Part shown: one piece after another, positions 40,101 through 49,271 of the stretch
How the letters are laid out: each line of letters starts with the position of its first letter
Numbering within the stretch: position 1 is the first letter of the stretch
Source of the DNA: Brienomyrus brachyistius
Taxonomy: Eukaryota; Chordata; Actinopteri; Osteoglossiformes; Mormyridae
Assembly (NCBI RefSeq): GCF_023856365.1
Contig: NC_064541.1
Span: 21,037,214 to 21,101,213 of the forward strand
Direction of reading: 5' to 3'
Length of the DNA stretch: 64,000 nt
Made by a program: the position numbers and the translations under genes
Notes under the pieces: model-generated
What the model was told of the DNA's origin: nothing
Database searches by the model: none
What the model saw: only the letters and a program-made list of their open reading frames with translations

Positions 40101-41517
40101 GCATACTCGCAGCACTTGAAGAAAGGTTCACTTTAGGCAACAGGTCATGCCTTTCCCTCCAGTCGCTTCCAGGGGCATAGAGACAAAAGGTACTTCGTTT
40201 CTTTTGTGGATTAATAAAACTGAAGTCCCGCTAAGTGTGACACCGCAAAATGCGATATCGTGTAGAAATAATGATGCCGATAATAGCCAGTCTGTGTAAA
40301 ACCAGAAGTCTGGAGAGCAAATGTCTATAGAATACCTATATTTTGTGTTATATTCGTATGATTTTCTAATTTCACAATGCCATTTCGTGCCTTCCAGTAA
40401 TAAACCATTCCGATTCATTGGATTTAGGCACGCTCGCTTCCCATTTAATTATAATACTTAATGCATTTTATACGTTGGCAAACATTCAAAACAATTATAT
40501 TATCTAATAGGTATAAAACACCAATATTACAAATTCAATAAACCTGTTCCTGAATGTGAAGCCTGTTCAATATACACCTTTCGCACACAATTACTTGTTC
40601 GGTGACTGCATTAATAAACGACCGGTGTTCGCCTCTTACCAGGCTGCATCTCTGCTTGGGCGATAAACAGCACACAATAACCCCGGCTAAGCAATGCGGT
40701 CATGATTCTTTATTTTTAGTGAGGAAATTACATCATCGATGTAAAAACACCCGACATGTTGGTTATAAAACCCACCACGTTGTGTAGCGGAAAGCGGTAG
40801 CATCGCATCCCGAGATCGGGAGGAAAATGACTGCAAGGGGCGGCTGGAGACGAGCAAATAAGTGGGGCTTTACCCTGGCGATGGGGCAATGTGAAAAATG
40901 CAATGCATGCGGCAGGATAAGGCTCCACGGCGTGGTGGCTAGCTGCAGAGAAAACCCGGCTAAGACGGGGTATTACACCGCGCACATGAGCGCCGTACGG
41001 TCTGACATGCCTTAACTAAAACCAGTCCCTTCGACAAAATAAGGGCACAATGCATGGATGCATTATGTTTCAAAGACGTTTATTCGTCATCATAGCCGAG
41101 GCTCGCCTGGCCATCGTGGGCTGCACTGGACAAAAGACTAGGAGCTGATATAAAAATACACTGCTGCAGACGGCGTGTGCGCACTCGAGCCGTCCACGGA
41201 GCGATAAGCAGGGTGACTCATTACTGGAAATACAAAACACACACACAAGCCACAGTAAAGCGATCACACACCTTCAGGCTGGATCTCAGCGGTCCCGCTG
41301 CAGGCGTCTGCTCCTGCCAAACGGCCGCGTCGCCTTCGAAATACTCCCTTAAGCTGCCCTCTTGCTTCAACGCCGCGCAAACGCTTTGCCGGGGTCCCAT
41401 CGGAGCATCCCTGTTTTCATGTTTGACAGCATGGACCACCCCCGGGAGAAGTGCCCCATCGCCGGCACATACCCGGCTCCCAAGGAGAGAGCGCTTCACC
41501 AGGCGTCGCGAATGCAT
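21467..41517 (-). CDS. znf704: znf704 zinc finger / C-clamp transcription factor, nine coding exons
   Basis: Coding exons on the minus strand: 41517-41272, 38221-38007, 30273-30167, 29732-29488, 27736-27636, 25833-25566, 22881-22768, 21797-21700 and 21578-21467. All introns are GT-AG, all phases agree, and the total is 1506 nt (501 aa). Visible parts: an N-terminus [15 protein letters not shown] as in ZNF395/ZNF704; the LLEQKRKVV box near residues 135-145; [15 protein letters not shown] near 162-176; a basic PRKRK stretch at 267-271; a C2H2 finger with C280, C285, H298, H303; the [10 protein letters not shown] box; and a C-clamp with C474, C487, C490, C496. The family (ZNF395, SLC2A4RG, ZNF704) comprises nuclear DNA-binding regulators, and the C-clamp contacts DNA. 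The start is chosen because an in-frame TAA lies seven codons upstream and the N-terminus matches the family. Paralogue assignment rests on the [24 protein letters not shown] end and the neighbouring FABP cluster. An additional non-coding 5' exon cannot be excluded. Confidence 0.93.
21700..21797 (-). CDS. znf704: znf704 coding exon 8, tandem NAGNAG acceptor
   Basis: The 98-nt exon encodes [20 protein letters not shown] and continues to [12 protein letters not shown]. It starts in phase 0 after CCAGCAG and ends in phase 2 at donor GTACTG. Using the upstream AG instead would add one in-frame Gln. A 50-nt TG repeat ends 22 nt upstream of the exon. Confidence 0.82.
21820..21869 (-). repeat. (TG)25 at the exon 8 splice acceptor of znf704
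   Basis: Fifty nt of uninterrupted CA on the plus strand, hence TG on the transcript. It ends 22 nt before exon 8. No AG occurs inside it. Confidence 0.97.
21879..22344. mobile_element. MITE-like element in znf704 intron 7
   Basis: The ends are inverted: TAGGGCTGCATGATATT on the left and the complement of TGGGCTGCATAATGTG on the right. Flanking 8-mers AGTCAGTA (21871-21878) and AGTCAGTC (22345-22352) match at seven positions, which fits an hAT-type duplication. The 'agggctgcatgata' end is a familiar fish repeat end. Confidence 0.7.
22768..22881 (-). CDS. znf704: znf704 coding exon 7
   Basis: A 114-nt exon (38 codons, phase 0 at both ends) encoding [15 protein letters not shown], then [15 protein letters not shown]. 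The acceptor CCCTGCAG precedes GCG and the donor is a canonical GTGAGT after CCC. Confidence 0.9.
23235..23250. repeat. poly-G run in znf704 intron 6
   Basis: A run of G within intron 6 followed by a short GC-rich stretch. Nothing else is recognised between 22882 and 24046 of this intron. Confidence 0.8.
24047..24737. mobile_element. candidate inverted-terminal-repeat element in znf704 intron 6
   Basis: The left end CAGATATCCCCTATTTAACG matches the complement of the right end, CAGGTATGCCCCATTTAACC, at 20 of the first 24 positions. The interior is AT-rich and non-coding. No target duplication was found at these borders, so the exact ends may be wrong. Confidence 0.5.
24880..25066 (+). mobile_element. 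5'-truncated LINE 3' tail
   Basis: It ends with AAATTTCCCTTCGCGGGATT and AATAAAGTTCATCTTATCT, the characteristic 3' end of fish non-LTR elements (poly(A)-signal-like AATAAAGT plus TATCT). No reverse-transcriptase part is present. Confidence 0.65.
25114..25141. repeat. poly-A run
   Basis: About 28 A within A-rich DNA just after the LINE tail. It may be the remnant tail of a retroposed copy. Confidence 0.85.
25566..25833 (-). CDS. znf704: znf704 coding exon 6
   Basis: It encodes about residues 305-394. It contains [20 protein letters not shown] near its start, a Pro/Gly-rich centre and [18 protein letters not shown] at its end. The acceptor consists of ten C followed by AG. The donor is GTAGTC, phase 0. 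Confidence 0.93.
26394..27300. repeat. 43-bp minisatellite in znf704 intron 5, about 21 copies
   Basis: Unit CACTCCTCAGTGCTACTCAT followed by CACCATTACTCCCCAAACAGGAC. Two main variants alternate: 'cagtgctactcatcacc' (43 bp) and 'catgttactcctgatca' (42 bp). No stop codon falls in the plus-strand frames over long stretches, which creates several spurious frames. Confidence 0.95.
27636..27736 (-). CDS. znf704: znf704 coding exon 5 (C2H2 zinc finger)
   Basis: This 101-nt exon carries the single zinc finger, C-x4-C-x12-H-x4-H, with ligands C280, C285, H298 and H303. It begins [16 protein letters not shown] directly after the PRKRK end of exon 4, as in the family. Acceptor CTTTGACAG, donor GTATGG, ending in phase 2. 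All four metal ligands are intact. Confidence 0.93.
27737..28132. other. znf704 intron 4, part before the SINE
   Basis: No repeat or exon recognised in about 400 nt downstream (in transcript sense) of the SINE. Confidence 0.4.
28145..28508 (-). mobile_element. full-length tRNA-derived SINE with 12-bp TSD
   Basis: Minus-strand insertion. The head has pol III boxes: A box TGGTGCAGTGG (28495-28485) and B box GGTTCGAGTCT (28452-28442), then a SINE body and a tail of ATGG repeats. The 12-bp duplication CGTTATTGTACA flanks it exactly (28133-28144 and 28509-28520). It lies in znf704 intron 4 in the same orientation as the gene. Confidence 0.93.
28870..29130. other. GC- and CpG-rich block in znf704 intron 4
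   Basis: G-rich start (two G runs) followed by CpG-dense sequence around 28900-28960, unlike the surrounding intron. No exon recognised. It might be an internal promoter or an unstable G-rich repeat; this is inference. Confidence 0.4.
29488..29732 (-). CDS. znf704: znf704 coding exon 4 (Ser/Pro-rich)
   Basis: It encodes about residues 190-271: [20 protein letters not shown], then the [20 protein letters not shown] segment, then [10 protein letters not shown] with a likely nuclear localisation signal at its end. The acceptor is TTTTCTGGCAG, entered in phase 1. The donor GTGGGC is less usual but the reading frame and homology stop exactly there, in phase 0. Confidence 0.92.
29946..30060. mobile_element. 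115-bp hAT-type MITE with 8-bp TSD
   Basis: Inverted ends CGGCGTTTCCCAGCCCAGTC and the complement of CAGCGTTTCCCAATCCGGTC. The duplication CATTAGGG flanks it exactly (29938-29945 and 30061-30068). It lies in znf704 intron 3. Confidence 0.88.
30167..30273 (-). CDS. znf704: znf704 coding exon 3
   Basis: The exon follows an acceptor built on a run of nine C. It starts with an acidic [11 protein letters not shown] segment and continues with [20 protein letters not shown], the best conserved non-finger block of the family. Donor GTGAGC, ending in phase 1. It encodes residues 154-189. Confidence 0.92.
30651..30963. repeat. GC-rich 28-29-bp minisatellite in znf704 intron 2, about 11 copies
   Basis: Unit GGACCCGCCGCCGGCCCTCC plus CCGTGGCC or CAGTGGCC. 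It is extremely CpG-dense and open in frames on both strands, which produces long Pro/Ala/Arg-rich frames that are not genes. It lies 380 nt upstream (transcript sense) of the exon 3 acceptor. Confidence 0.95.
35757..35876. repeat. 24-bp minisatellite, five copies
   Basis: Five nearly identical units AACGAACGCCACATTCCGGT plus TACA. The 24-bp period keeps the frame, so the minus strand reads as an eight-residue repeat. This is not evidence of a gene. Confidence 0.95.
36108..36163. repeat. 14-bp tandem repeat, four copies
   Basis: Unit GTCACGAGTCAGAG or GTCACGGGTCAGAG, four copies in a row. Confidence 0.9.
38007..38221 (-). CDS. znf704: znf704 coding exon 2
   Basis: The acceptor TTTCTTGCAG precedes CAA in phase 0. 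The exon ends with DVPHTR in phase 2 at donor GTGAGA. It encodes residues 83-153 plus part of 154. The diagnostic stretch is [20 protein letters not shown], near the end of the exon. The first half is Gly/Pro/Glu-rich and looks weakly constrained. Confidence 0.9.
38222..41271. other. znf704 intron 1
   Basis: Phase-0 intron of about 3 kb. No further exon of the family was recognised in it, and exons 1 and 2 join in frame directly. No mobile element with clear ends was seen. The stretch 39100-40600 is AT-rich. Confidence 0.6.
41272..41517 (-). CDS. znf704: znf704 coding exon 1
   Basis: Exon 1 encodes residues 1-82 and ends in phase 0 at CTGAAG, followed by donor GTGTGTGAT. The opening [15 protein letters not shown] is the family start. 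The rest is less conserved. An in-frame TAA precedes the ATG by seven codons, so translation cannot begin further upstream on this exon. Confidence 0.88.
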
Positions 41518-42200
41518 GGCGTTATCTCTCCGGATTTACTACCCTTTATGCACAGATGGAAAGCATCAACTGCTAATGTTTTCCAATGAATGCTATGAAA
41601 TTGGAGCAGATAGCGAATACAAAAAAATGTGTATACGATGCGGTTAGCTTAGCTACAGCACGCCGCACAATCCATTCACTGTATACTGACTGCAAGTAAA
41701 AAATGAAATGCTTGGAAGAGAAGCCGTAACAGGCTTAAAAACGGCAAAGCACGTTTTCCAAATGCGCCTCCATCCAGTTCATCCGACCGGCTGCCTATCG
41801 TTATTCTTTCGACCTGTTTGTTTTTCTATCCGTTCCCTTGGGCTCGCAAAGACACGAAAACATGGCACGGATTATATTTATCTCGGACCGAAACAGCCAT
41901 TTCAGAAATTGTGATCAGCAATTGCTGTGTAGTTAGCCGACTATTACCGGCTCCACCGAAAAGCAGAAATATCCCCGCTACTATTCCAGTCTAGAATAAC
42001 TGAAGGAAAATATCGCGCAGAAAAATAAAAATCACTAGCGGTCTCCAGTACAGCTCCAATCCCAAACTGAGCTCCACTCCACCGGCGCGTCCTCCAGCGA
42101 GTGCCCGAACCGGCGGAATGCCGCCCGTAAACATGTGCGGTTCCCCGGCTCCGCGGCGCTCCTATTGGACGGCGAGGCACACGCCTCCGCCGCTTCATTC
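41518..42200 (-). promoter_or_regulatory. znf704: znf704 5'UTR and promoter region
   Basis: This stretch lies upstream of the znf704 start codon and is comparatively rich in CpG between about 42060 and 42200. A CCAAT box on the minus strand is at 42168-42164. No TATA box stands out, which fits a CpG-type promoter. The transcription start is not determined; it could be near 42050-42100. Confidence 0.45.
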
Positions 42201-44115
42201 AATGCGGATCCCGTTCTGCCCATTGTGCAACTGATCCTGGATCAGAAAGACGGCTTCGCTCATAGTGCGGTAGTTAAGAGCTGGAAGCAAAGGGTGGCTG
42301 ATCCTGTGTCAGTTCTTAATGGTAGAAGGTAACCGGTGTGTTTCGCCTAACGGAAAGTGTGGGGAAGTAAAGCAAGAAAAGAGGCCGGGGATTTTTTTAT
42401 TAATTGCGAGAGAAAATTATCGTAAATTTTTTGTTTTTTGTTTTGGCGTCTATATATCTTTACAACTAACCTTTAAAGAATAGCTTATTTGACAATACGA
42501 TTTGTTTTACTTAATCCCCAAAGATGAAGGTTATCCAGTGATTAGTAACAATAATAAAATACGCGGTTCAATAAACATGATTATGGGAAGCGGTTAATTA
42601 CATATGAACAAGTTAACTATGATTATATTCTATATCCCATTTTCACACTAAACCCACACCCAGACCTCTTAGGACACGTCAATATTTCAACAAAGAGCTC
42701 CATTTCCTAAACACCGCCTAATCCCTTAAAGATAATCCTACATTGCCACTCTCAACTTCTGTGAAGACGTTGTCAGTACTCTTCTCATTTACTGAACACT
42801 TTGCTCCATGATGTGTGATGAGTTTTATCTGTTCGGCCTTTTGTTTAACATAAATGTTCAAAGGCTTTATTTAAATTCAAGACATTTAAGACAATTCCAG
42901 ATATAAGATTAGCGAACTAGTTTACCTAACAATATTAAAAGGAAACTCCCCCCCCAAGATTATTTTAGCAATTGCATACACGTCATCCTGTTGTGAAACA
43001 ACTTCATTTTTAATTCATTAATTAGATGCATTGTTCACAGCAGATTAACCAACAGCTATAAAGGCATTATATAGGTTAGATGAGTAACAAAAACGTATTT
43101 ACACAGAAAAAGTAGCGGAAATCTGGAAAAAAAAAATCCAAATCAGGAAAATTTTAACAGGGCGGTTGAAAAAGGCGAAATATGGCATAAGTTTAAGATG
43201 AACGCTGTGCACATTAAAATATCTGATTCTGTATTGTTCTGTGTGGGTCGAAGCAATAATTGTAAATGATATAAATTAACCAGATGAAATACGTTCATTT
43301 ATTGATTAATTTATCAAGTTAACATTTTAAATTTAATCCTATGCCATTTCTCAGAACATGACAGTGTTGTGGTGTTTGTAGATTAAATCACGATTTTTCT
43401 TACGTGTCGGTTTGAGGTAATATAATGCTATAGTATGCCTATAGTAATGAAAAATAACGTTAGCGATCCGGCAGCTACGGACCGATATTTACTAAATTCA
43501 GTTCGCAGAATATGGACTATTTATCGTGTACTCCCTTTAACAATATGATTACAGACTGCAGTACCGAAATAATCTGAAGTTTCAGCGGACTGAAGTCAGA
43601 ATGAAAAGCGCCCTAATTAGGGAAGATAAAGCAACTGCAGGTTCTCATGGTGCGTCACAGCTTGTTCGATTGTCAATGAGTGCAAGTATCGTGTAACAGA
43701 TTTGAGTTCCACCATATGAAACAAGTAAAGGCGTTACTCCACAGACGAAATGATTTATACGGACCCACATCTACGTAAATGCCACTCAAAGCGCAAACAA
43801 GAAAATTACATCCAAGTAATTATGACTTTCACAGAAAGCTATAGGTATAGAATAGGACTATTGAATATAGGACTGTTATCCTTAAAGAATGACAATGAGA
43901 CTGCAGGTTGATTCACAGGTAAAGCGATGTCTTGCTACATGGGTGAAGTTTTTTATGGAAGTAGGATTGTCAAAGACTGCAAGCCCGCTGTGTCATATAT
44001 GAATAAGGAAATTGAATTGCTTATGCAAATTGTCCAGCTGTATAAAGAGGTTAAAAAAGAAAGAATTTTAAGATATCTGAAATTTAAAGACGCGAGTTAT
44101 AGACCGGTATAACTA
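42201..44115. other. unassigned DNA between znf704 promoter and repeats
   Basis: AT-rich, with no repeat family and no recognised exon. The open frame at 43927-44112 (61 aa) has no similarity that I recognise. PAG1, the neighbour of ZNF704 in mammals, was looked for here and not seen. Confidence 0.45.
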
Positions 44116-44600
44116 AGGTTCCTCTCTTACACAGACGCTCCCAGGGTTACGACGGTCTGCGTTACGATATTTCGACACGATGGGTATTCCAATTCCATTT
44201 TCCATGTTTTTCACTTTCAGTACATTATTCAATAAATTAATTGAGATATTCAACACTTTATTATAAAATAGGCTTTGTGTTACTGATTTTGCCCAACTGT
44301 AGGCTTTGTTAGGTTAGGCGTTCTGTATTAAACAGTCAAAAAACATGCTAAATTACCCGTAGGAGTGCATGCGTGAGTGAATGGTGTGAATGTGCCCTGC
44401 GATGGGCTGGCCCCCCATCCGGGGTTGTTCCCTGCCTCGTGCCCATTGATTCCGGGATAGACTCCGGACCCCCCGCGACCAAGTAGGATAAGAGGTTTGG
44501 AAAATGGATGGATGGATGGATATTTTTTGCCTAACGGCAGGTTTATCGGAACGTAACCCCATCATAACGCAGAGCGCGAGGTACATACTTACAACAACAG
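44116..44600. repeat. MITE-like repeat interrupted by a SINE fragment
   Basis: The right part (complement of 44530-44600) contains GTTACGTTCCGATAAACC, familiar from fish interspersed repeats of the 'TTACGATGGGGTTACG' type. The left part has CTGCGTTACGATATTTCG. Both sides share CTGCGTTAYGAT in inverted orientation. A SINE fragment (44335-44522) lies between them. The ends are not resolved. Confidence 0.4.
44335..44522 (+). mobile_element. 5'-truncated SINE, same family as 28145-28508
   Basis: It matches the 3' half of the full SINE: 'cctgcgatgggctggc', 'gcctcgtgcccattgattcc', 'ataagaggtttggaaa' and the GGATGGATGGAT tail. A short internal deletion follows AAAACATGCT. The A and B boxes are absent. 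Confidence 0.85.
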
Positions 44601-45134
44601 TGTCTCCTGTCTTCACTGGGTGGTTCCCGCCTCCAAACTCGGCTTTATTGTTTTGATTAATTTCCTTTAGCTAGCTACACATCATTCTGTCATTCTTCAC
44701 AGGTGACGGGAACCGTTCGATGTTCTCAAGACATAACTCATTTATTCAGATAATGTCAGGAACCTCCTTGCACATATACAAGTTAAGATAAAACACACAT
44801 GTTATAACATGTAATAATTTGCAGGTTTCAATAGAACTTATATTTACTTTACAACAGAATACAATGCCTTCAGTCTTCCTTTAACCATTTAACCGTGTGT
44901 CGATAATGGTCTTCCAAGTCAGGGTCAGGCTTGCATGCTCTTTGAGGAATATGGATATTCATAATGACTCCAGAACGGAACTACAACATAGAAAAAGGTC
45001 AGTCAGTATGATTAAGTTCCAAATGGCCTTAACCTTTTCCAACTAACTGAGGGTTAAGGCCTTGGTCAAGAACACAAATGCGAAGTCTGCACTCCGGTAC
45101 GATTTGATGTGACCGCAAACATAGCGTCCAACCA
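44601..45134. other. unassigned DNA left of the palindrome
   Basis: No gene or repeat recognised. ATGTGACCG at about 45109 recurs inverted right of the palindrome near 47790. Confidence 0.4.
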
Positions 45135-47785
45135 GGTGTTGTGCCGAATTCTGCACCCCTGCCGTGAAATGCACCCCCTGTCGGGAGCGCGCACCGCTCT
45201 TTTCTTCTATTCGAAGTGGGAAAATACGTAGTTCCGTCAATCTAAATATGCAACAGAAATATTAAATTGCGTTTGCACATTTAGAAGACCACTGTCCCAC
45301 TTCACGAAGGCTGCATTTAACCCATATAAAACTGATAAACTGTGACATGTAAACGATGAGCTCCGAACGAGAACGTAGGTGATTTATTTGTCTCGTCATC
45401 AGTTTACTAGTTTGAGAACAAGGAAGTCCTTCGCTTTAAGAATCAAAGCAAATTACACAGTATTATTCCCTATACATATCTAGTAATTATCTTTTTCCAC
45501 AATGAAGAGAGTGTTCTGGTACAGTGATCCGAAATACCTAAACAAAAAAGATATTTATCTTTATGACGGCTAATCTGGCAGGAACTTCATTTCCATTCTC
45601 CCCTTTTATTCCATCACGAAATGCTGCTATCAAGCGACATATTTAAAGAAATAGATAATAATTAATTAATTTCATGAATGCCATATCACGTGCAGCGCGG
45701 GGGTGAGGGGGGGGGGGTGCATTTTACGGCAGCTTACTTCTTTCGTATTTAAGAAACTGGCTCAGTACCTGTGCTATTAGTACCTTACAAAGTTCGCTCT
45801 GTTTATTGATCTTGATCTATTGTGCAGGTTTATGAAAAGCATATTAGGAGGAGGTGAACTGACAGGAACATGCAGGGGTGGAAGGGGGTGTGTCCTTTAG
45901 CATAAGGGTATGCACCCTTTTTAAATCTATCTGCTAAGATAACAACATTAGGGGACCTGCCATGAATTGCACCCCCTTTGAATTCTTGAAGCATTTTGGT
46001 ATCTAATCACCGGAGACAGAGATACAGGGGGGTACCATTCACGGCAGGGTACCTGCCGGGAATTGCACCCCCTTTGAATTCTGGGTCTGAATGTCCTACA
46101 TAAATGAAATTTGCTCAGGTAGTACACTTTGCCATACAGAGTGTACTGTCCAAAGCATTTTGGGATCTAATCACCAGAAACAGAGATACAGGGGGGTGCC
46201 ATTCACGGCAGGGTACCTGCCGGGAATTGCACCCCCTTTGAATTCTGGGTATGAATGTCCTACATAAATGAAATTTGCTCAGGTAGTACACTTTGCCATA
46301 CAGAGTGTACTGTCCAAAGCATTTTGGGATCTAATCACCAGAAACAGAGATACAGGGGGGTGCCATTCACGGCAGGGTACCTGCCGGGAATTGCACCCCC
46401 CTGTATCTCTGTTTCTGGTGATTAGATCCCAAAATGCTTTGGACAGTACACTCTGTATGGCAAAGTGTACTACCTGAGCAAATTTCATTTATGTAGGACA
46501 TTCATACCCAGAATTCAAAGGGGGTGCAATTCCCGGCAGGTGCCCTGCCGTGAATGGCACCCCCCTGTATCTCTGTTTCTGGTGATTAGATCCCAAAATG
46601 CTTTGGACAGTACACTCTGTATGGCAAAGTGTACTACCTGAGCAAATTTCATTTATGTAGGACATTCATACCCAGAATTCAAAGGGGGTGCAATTCCCGG
46701 CAGGTACCCTGCCGTGAATGGCACCCCCCTGTATCTCTGTTTCTGGTGATTAGATCCCAAAATGCTTTGGACAGTACACTCTGTATGGCAAAGTGTACTA
46801 CCTGAGCAAATTTCATTTATGTAGGACATTCAGACCCAGAATTCAAAGGGGGTGCAATTCCCGGCAGGTACCCTGCCGTGAATGGTACCCCCCTGTATCT
46901 CTGTCTCCGGTGATTAGATACCAAAATGCTTCAAGAATTCAAAGGGGGTGCAATTCATGGCAGGTCCCCTAATGTTGTTATCTTAGCAGATAGATTTAAA
47001 AAGGGTGCATACCCTTATGCTAAAGGACACACCCCCTTCCACCCCTGCATGTTCCTGTCAGTTCACCTCCTCCTAATATGCTTTTCATAAACCTGCACAA
47101 TAGATCAAGATCAATAAACAGAGCGAACTTTGTAAGGTACTAATAGCACAGGTACTGAGCCAGTTTCTTAAATACGAAAGAAGTAAGCTGCCGTAAAATG
47201 CACCCCCCCCCCCTCACCCCCGCGCTGCACGTGATATGGCATTCATGAAATTAATTAATTATTATCTATTTCTTTAAATATGTCGCTTGATAGCAGCATT
47301 TCGTGATGGAATAAAAGGGGAGAATGGAAATGAAGTTCCTGCCAGATTAGCCGTCATAAAGATAAATATCTTTTTTGTTTAGGTATTTCGGATCACTGTA
47401 CCAGAACACTCTCTTCATTGTGGAAAAAGATAATTACTAGATATGTATAGGGAATAATACTGTGTAATTTGCTTTGATTCTTAAAGCGAAGGACTTCCTT
47501 GTTCTCAAACTAGTAAACTGATGACGAGACAAATAAATCACCTACGTTCTCGTTCGGAGCTCATCGTTTACATGTCACAGTTTATCAGTTTTATATGGGT
47601 TAAATGCAGCCTTCGTGAAGTGGGACAGTGGTCTTCTAAATGTGCAAACGCAATTTAATATTTCTGTTGCATATTTAGATTGACGGAACTACGTATTTTC
47701 CCACTTCGAATAGAAGAAAAGAGCGGTGCGCGCTCCCGACAGGGGGTGCATTTCACGGCAGGGGTGCAGAATTCGGCACAACACC
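45135..47785. mobile_element. 2.65-kb near-perfect palindrome, foldback-type element
   Basis: The left arm from 45135 reads as the reverse complement of the right arm ending at 47785. I saw no mismatch in the outer 820 bp of each arm, and even a run of 11 G at 45707-45717 is matched by 11 C. The inner part is built of 165-bp sub-repeats: left A (45956-46050, short form), B (46051-46215), C (46216-46380); right, inverted, C (46381-46539), C (46540-46704), B (46705-46869), A (46870-46965). There is no protein-coding capacity. Flanks outside 45135 and 47785 differ except for a short shared ATGTGACCG. No clear target duplication was found. It resembles foldback elements with long inverted repeats; the family is unknown. 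An assembly fold-back artefact is the main alternative. Confidence 0.75.
46051..46869. repeat. 165-bp sub-repeat array in inverted orientation
   Basis: Two full direct units on the left (from 46051 and 46216) face three inverted units on the right. Each unit starts with CTGCCGGGAATTGCACCCCC and ends with the inverted form GGGGGTGCCATTCACGGCAG. Units meet at a small GTAC-centred joint (GGCAGGGTACCTGCC). The local symmetry axis is at 46378, whereas the outer arms are centred on 46460. Confidence 0.8.
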
Positions 47786-48703
47786 GGCTCGGTCACATAC
47801 CGCAGTACAGGATTACCAGAATCCCATTGCAACTTTACAGAATCGCCATAATTCCTCACTGGTGACAGGAAGCAATATAAACATTTGATAATCCAACTAT
47901 AACATTACTCAAATGCTCTGCATCAGAATAATGCATTTGTTTGTGTTCTGGATAACCTGGAACAGAACACGTAAGGACAAAGGCTGCCGCTCACATAACA
48001 TTTTAAATAAGATTTTACATCACAAGGTAACGCGCTGGAAGAGCTTCCCGTTAGCACTTTGAATAATTCAATCACTGATTTAGCGGCCCATTTTTAAGTG
48101 ACCCATTTAAGTGACTGTGGCGAGGAGACACAACCAAAACAGCAGTTCTATAAGACAACAGCTTGGGAAAACTGTGGGAGAAAACGCACTTTAACCTTTT
48201 TAATTACTCTACAGTTATAGCAAAGGCGTGTAAGTGATGCAGCTTATGGGTCTTTGTTTCCGTTCTGTACCAGTGAGGTAATTACAAATGCAACTGTGAA
48301 TCAAGGCTTTTTACTGCCATCTTGTGGCAAAAGTATTTAGTGCACTTTTAAATTTTATTATTAACAACACGGTCGTCATTGTAAAAACAAAGTTTAATGA
48401 TCCCAAACGGGAAATTCTGGCACCACAGCTGCACATACAGCACAACGTAGGCTATTTAAGTGCAGAAAAAATACAGACCGTACAGAACAGTGTAAAATAA
48501 CAAACAAGAAAATAAATGGATGGTTTTCCTAGCCTGGGCTTTGATTTTGTTGGCACTGACTGTACAATTGCATTCTGTATGGATGAGTGTAGGCACTTTG
48601 GAAAATGGCGTAGTGCAGCCTTATGGTCACTGGGGGAAGGAGCATGAGCACTTTCTAACATGTATTGGTGTGACGAACCAATGGCTGCAGGTGCCTATGG
48701 ATA
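47786..48703. other. unassigned DNA right of the palindrome
   Basis: AT-rich, with no exon recognised. The part 48385-48500 looks like a minus-strand LINE tail (see separate entry). Confidence 0.4.
48380..48500 (-). mobile_element. possible LINE 3' tail fragment
   Basis: On the minus strand it reads CCAGAATTTCCCGTTTGGGA then TCATTAAAC, resembling the 'GAATTTCCC-NNGGGATCAATAAA' 3' ends of fish LINEs. Short and diverged. Confidence 0.4.
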
Positions 48704-49271
48704 TAACACTGTGAAAGTGAGAGACAGCACTGGCACAGCATTGACTTAAACCTCCTTTCATACACTGTGAAAGAGAGGGACAGCACTGGCACAGCATTGA
48801 CTTAAACCCACTTTCATACACTGTGAAAGAGAGGGACAGCACTGGCACAGCATTGACTTAAACCCCCTATCATACACTGTGAAAGAGAGGGACAGCACTG
48901 GCACAGCATTGCCTTAAGCCCCCTATCATACACTGTGAAAGAGAAGGACAGCACTGGCACAGTATTGACTTAAACCCCCTTTCATACACTGTGAAAGAGA
49001 AGGACAGCACTGGCACAGTATTGACTTAAACCTCCTTTCATACACTGTGAAAGAGAGGGACAGCACTGGCACAGCATTGACTTAAACCTCCTTTCATACA
49101 CTGTGAAAGAGAGGGACAGCACTGGCACAGCATTGACTTAAACCTCCTTTCATACACTGTGAAAGAGAGGGACAGCACTGGCACAGCATTGACTTAAACC
49201 CCCTTTCATACACTGTGAAAGAGAGGGACAGCACTGGCACAGCATTGACTTAAACCTCCTTTCATACACTG
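48704..49271. repeat. 56-bp minisatellite, about 10 copies
   Basis: Unit TACACTGTGAAAGAGAGGGA, then CAGCACTGGCACAGCATTGA, then CTTAAACCTCCTTTCA. Units differ by few substitutions (gag/gaa, cct/ccc). It ends 140 bp before the relic FABP exon 2. Confidence 0.95.

Noticed and set aside
43927..44112. 61-codon plus-strand frame as a possible PAG1 or other exon
   Set aside because: No PAG1-type tyrosine motifs or transmembrane segment; the frame has no recognised similarity.
46268..46488. Two identical 69-codon frames on opposite strands
   Set aside because: They are mirror images produced by the palindrome's 165-bp unit, not a gene pair.
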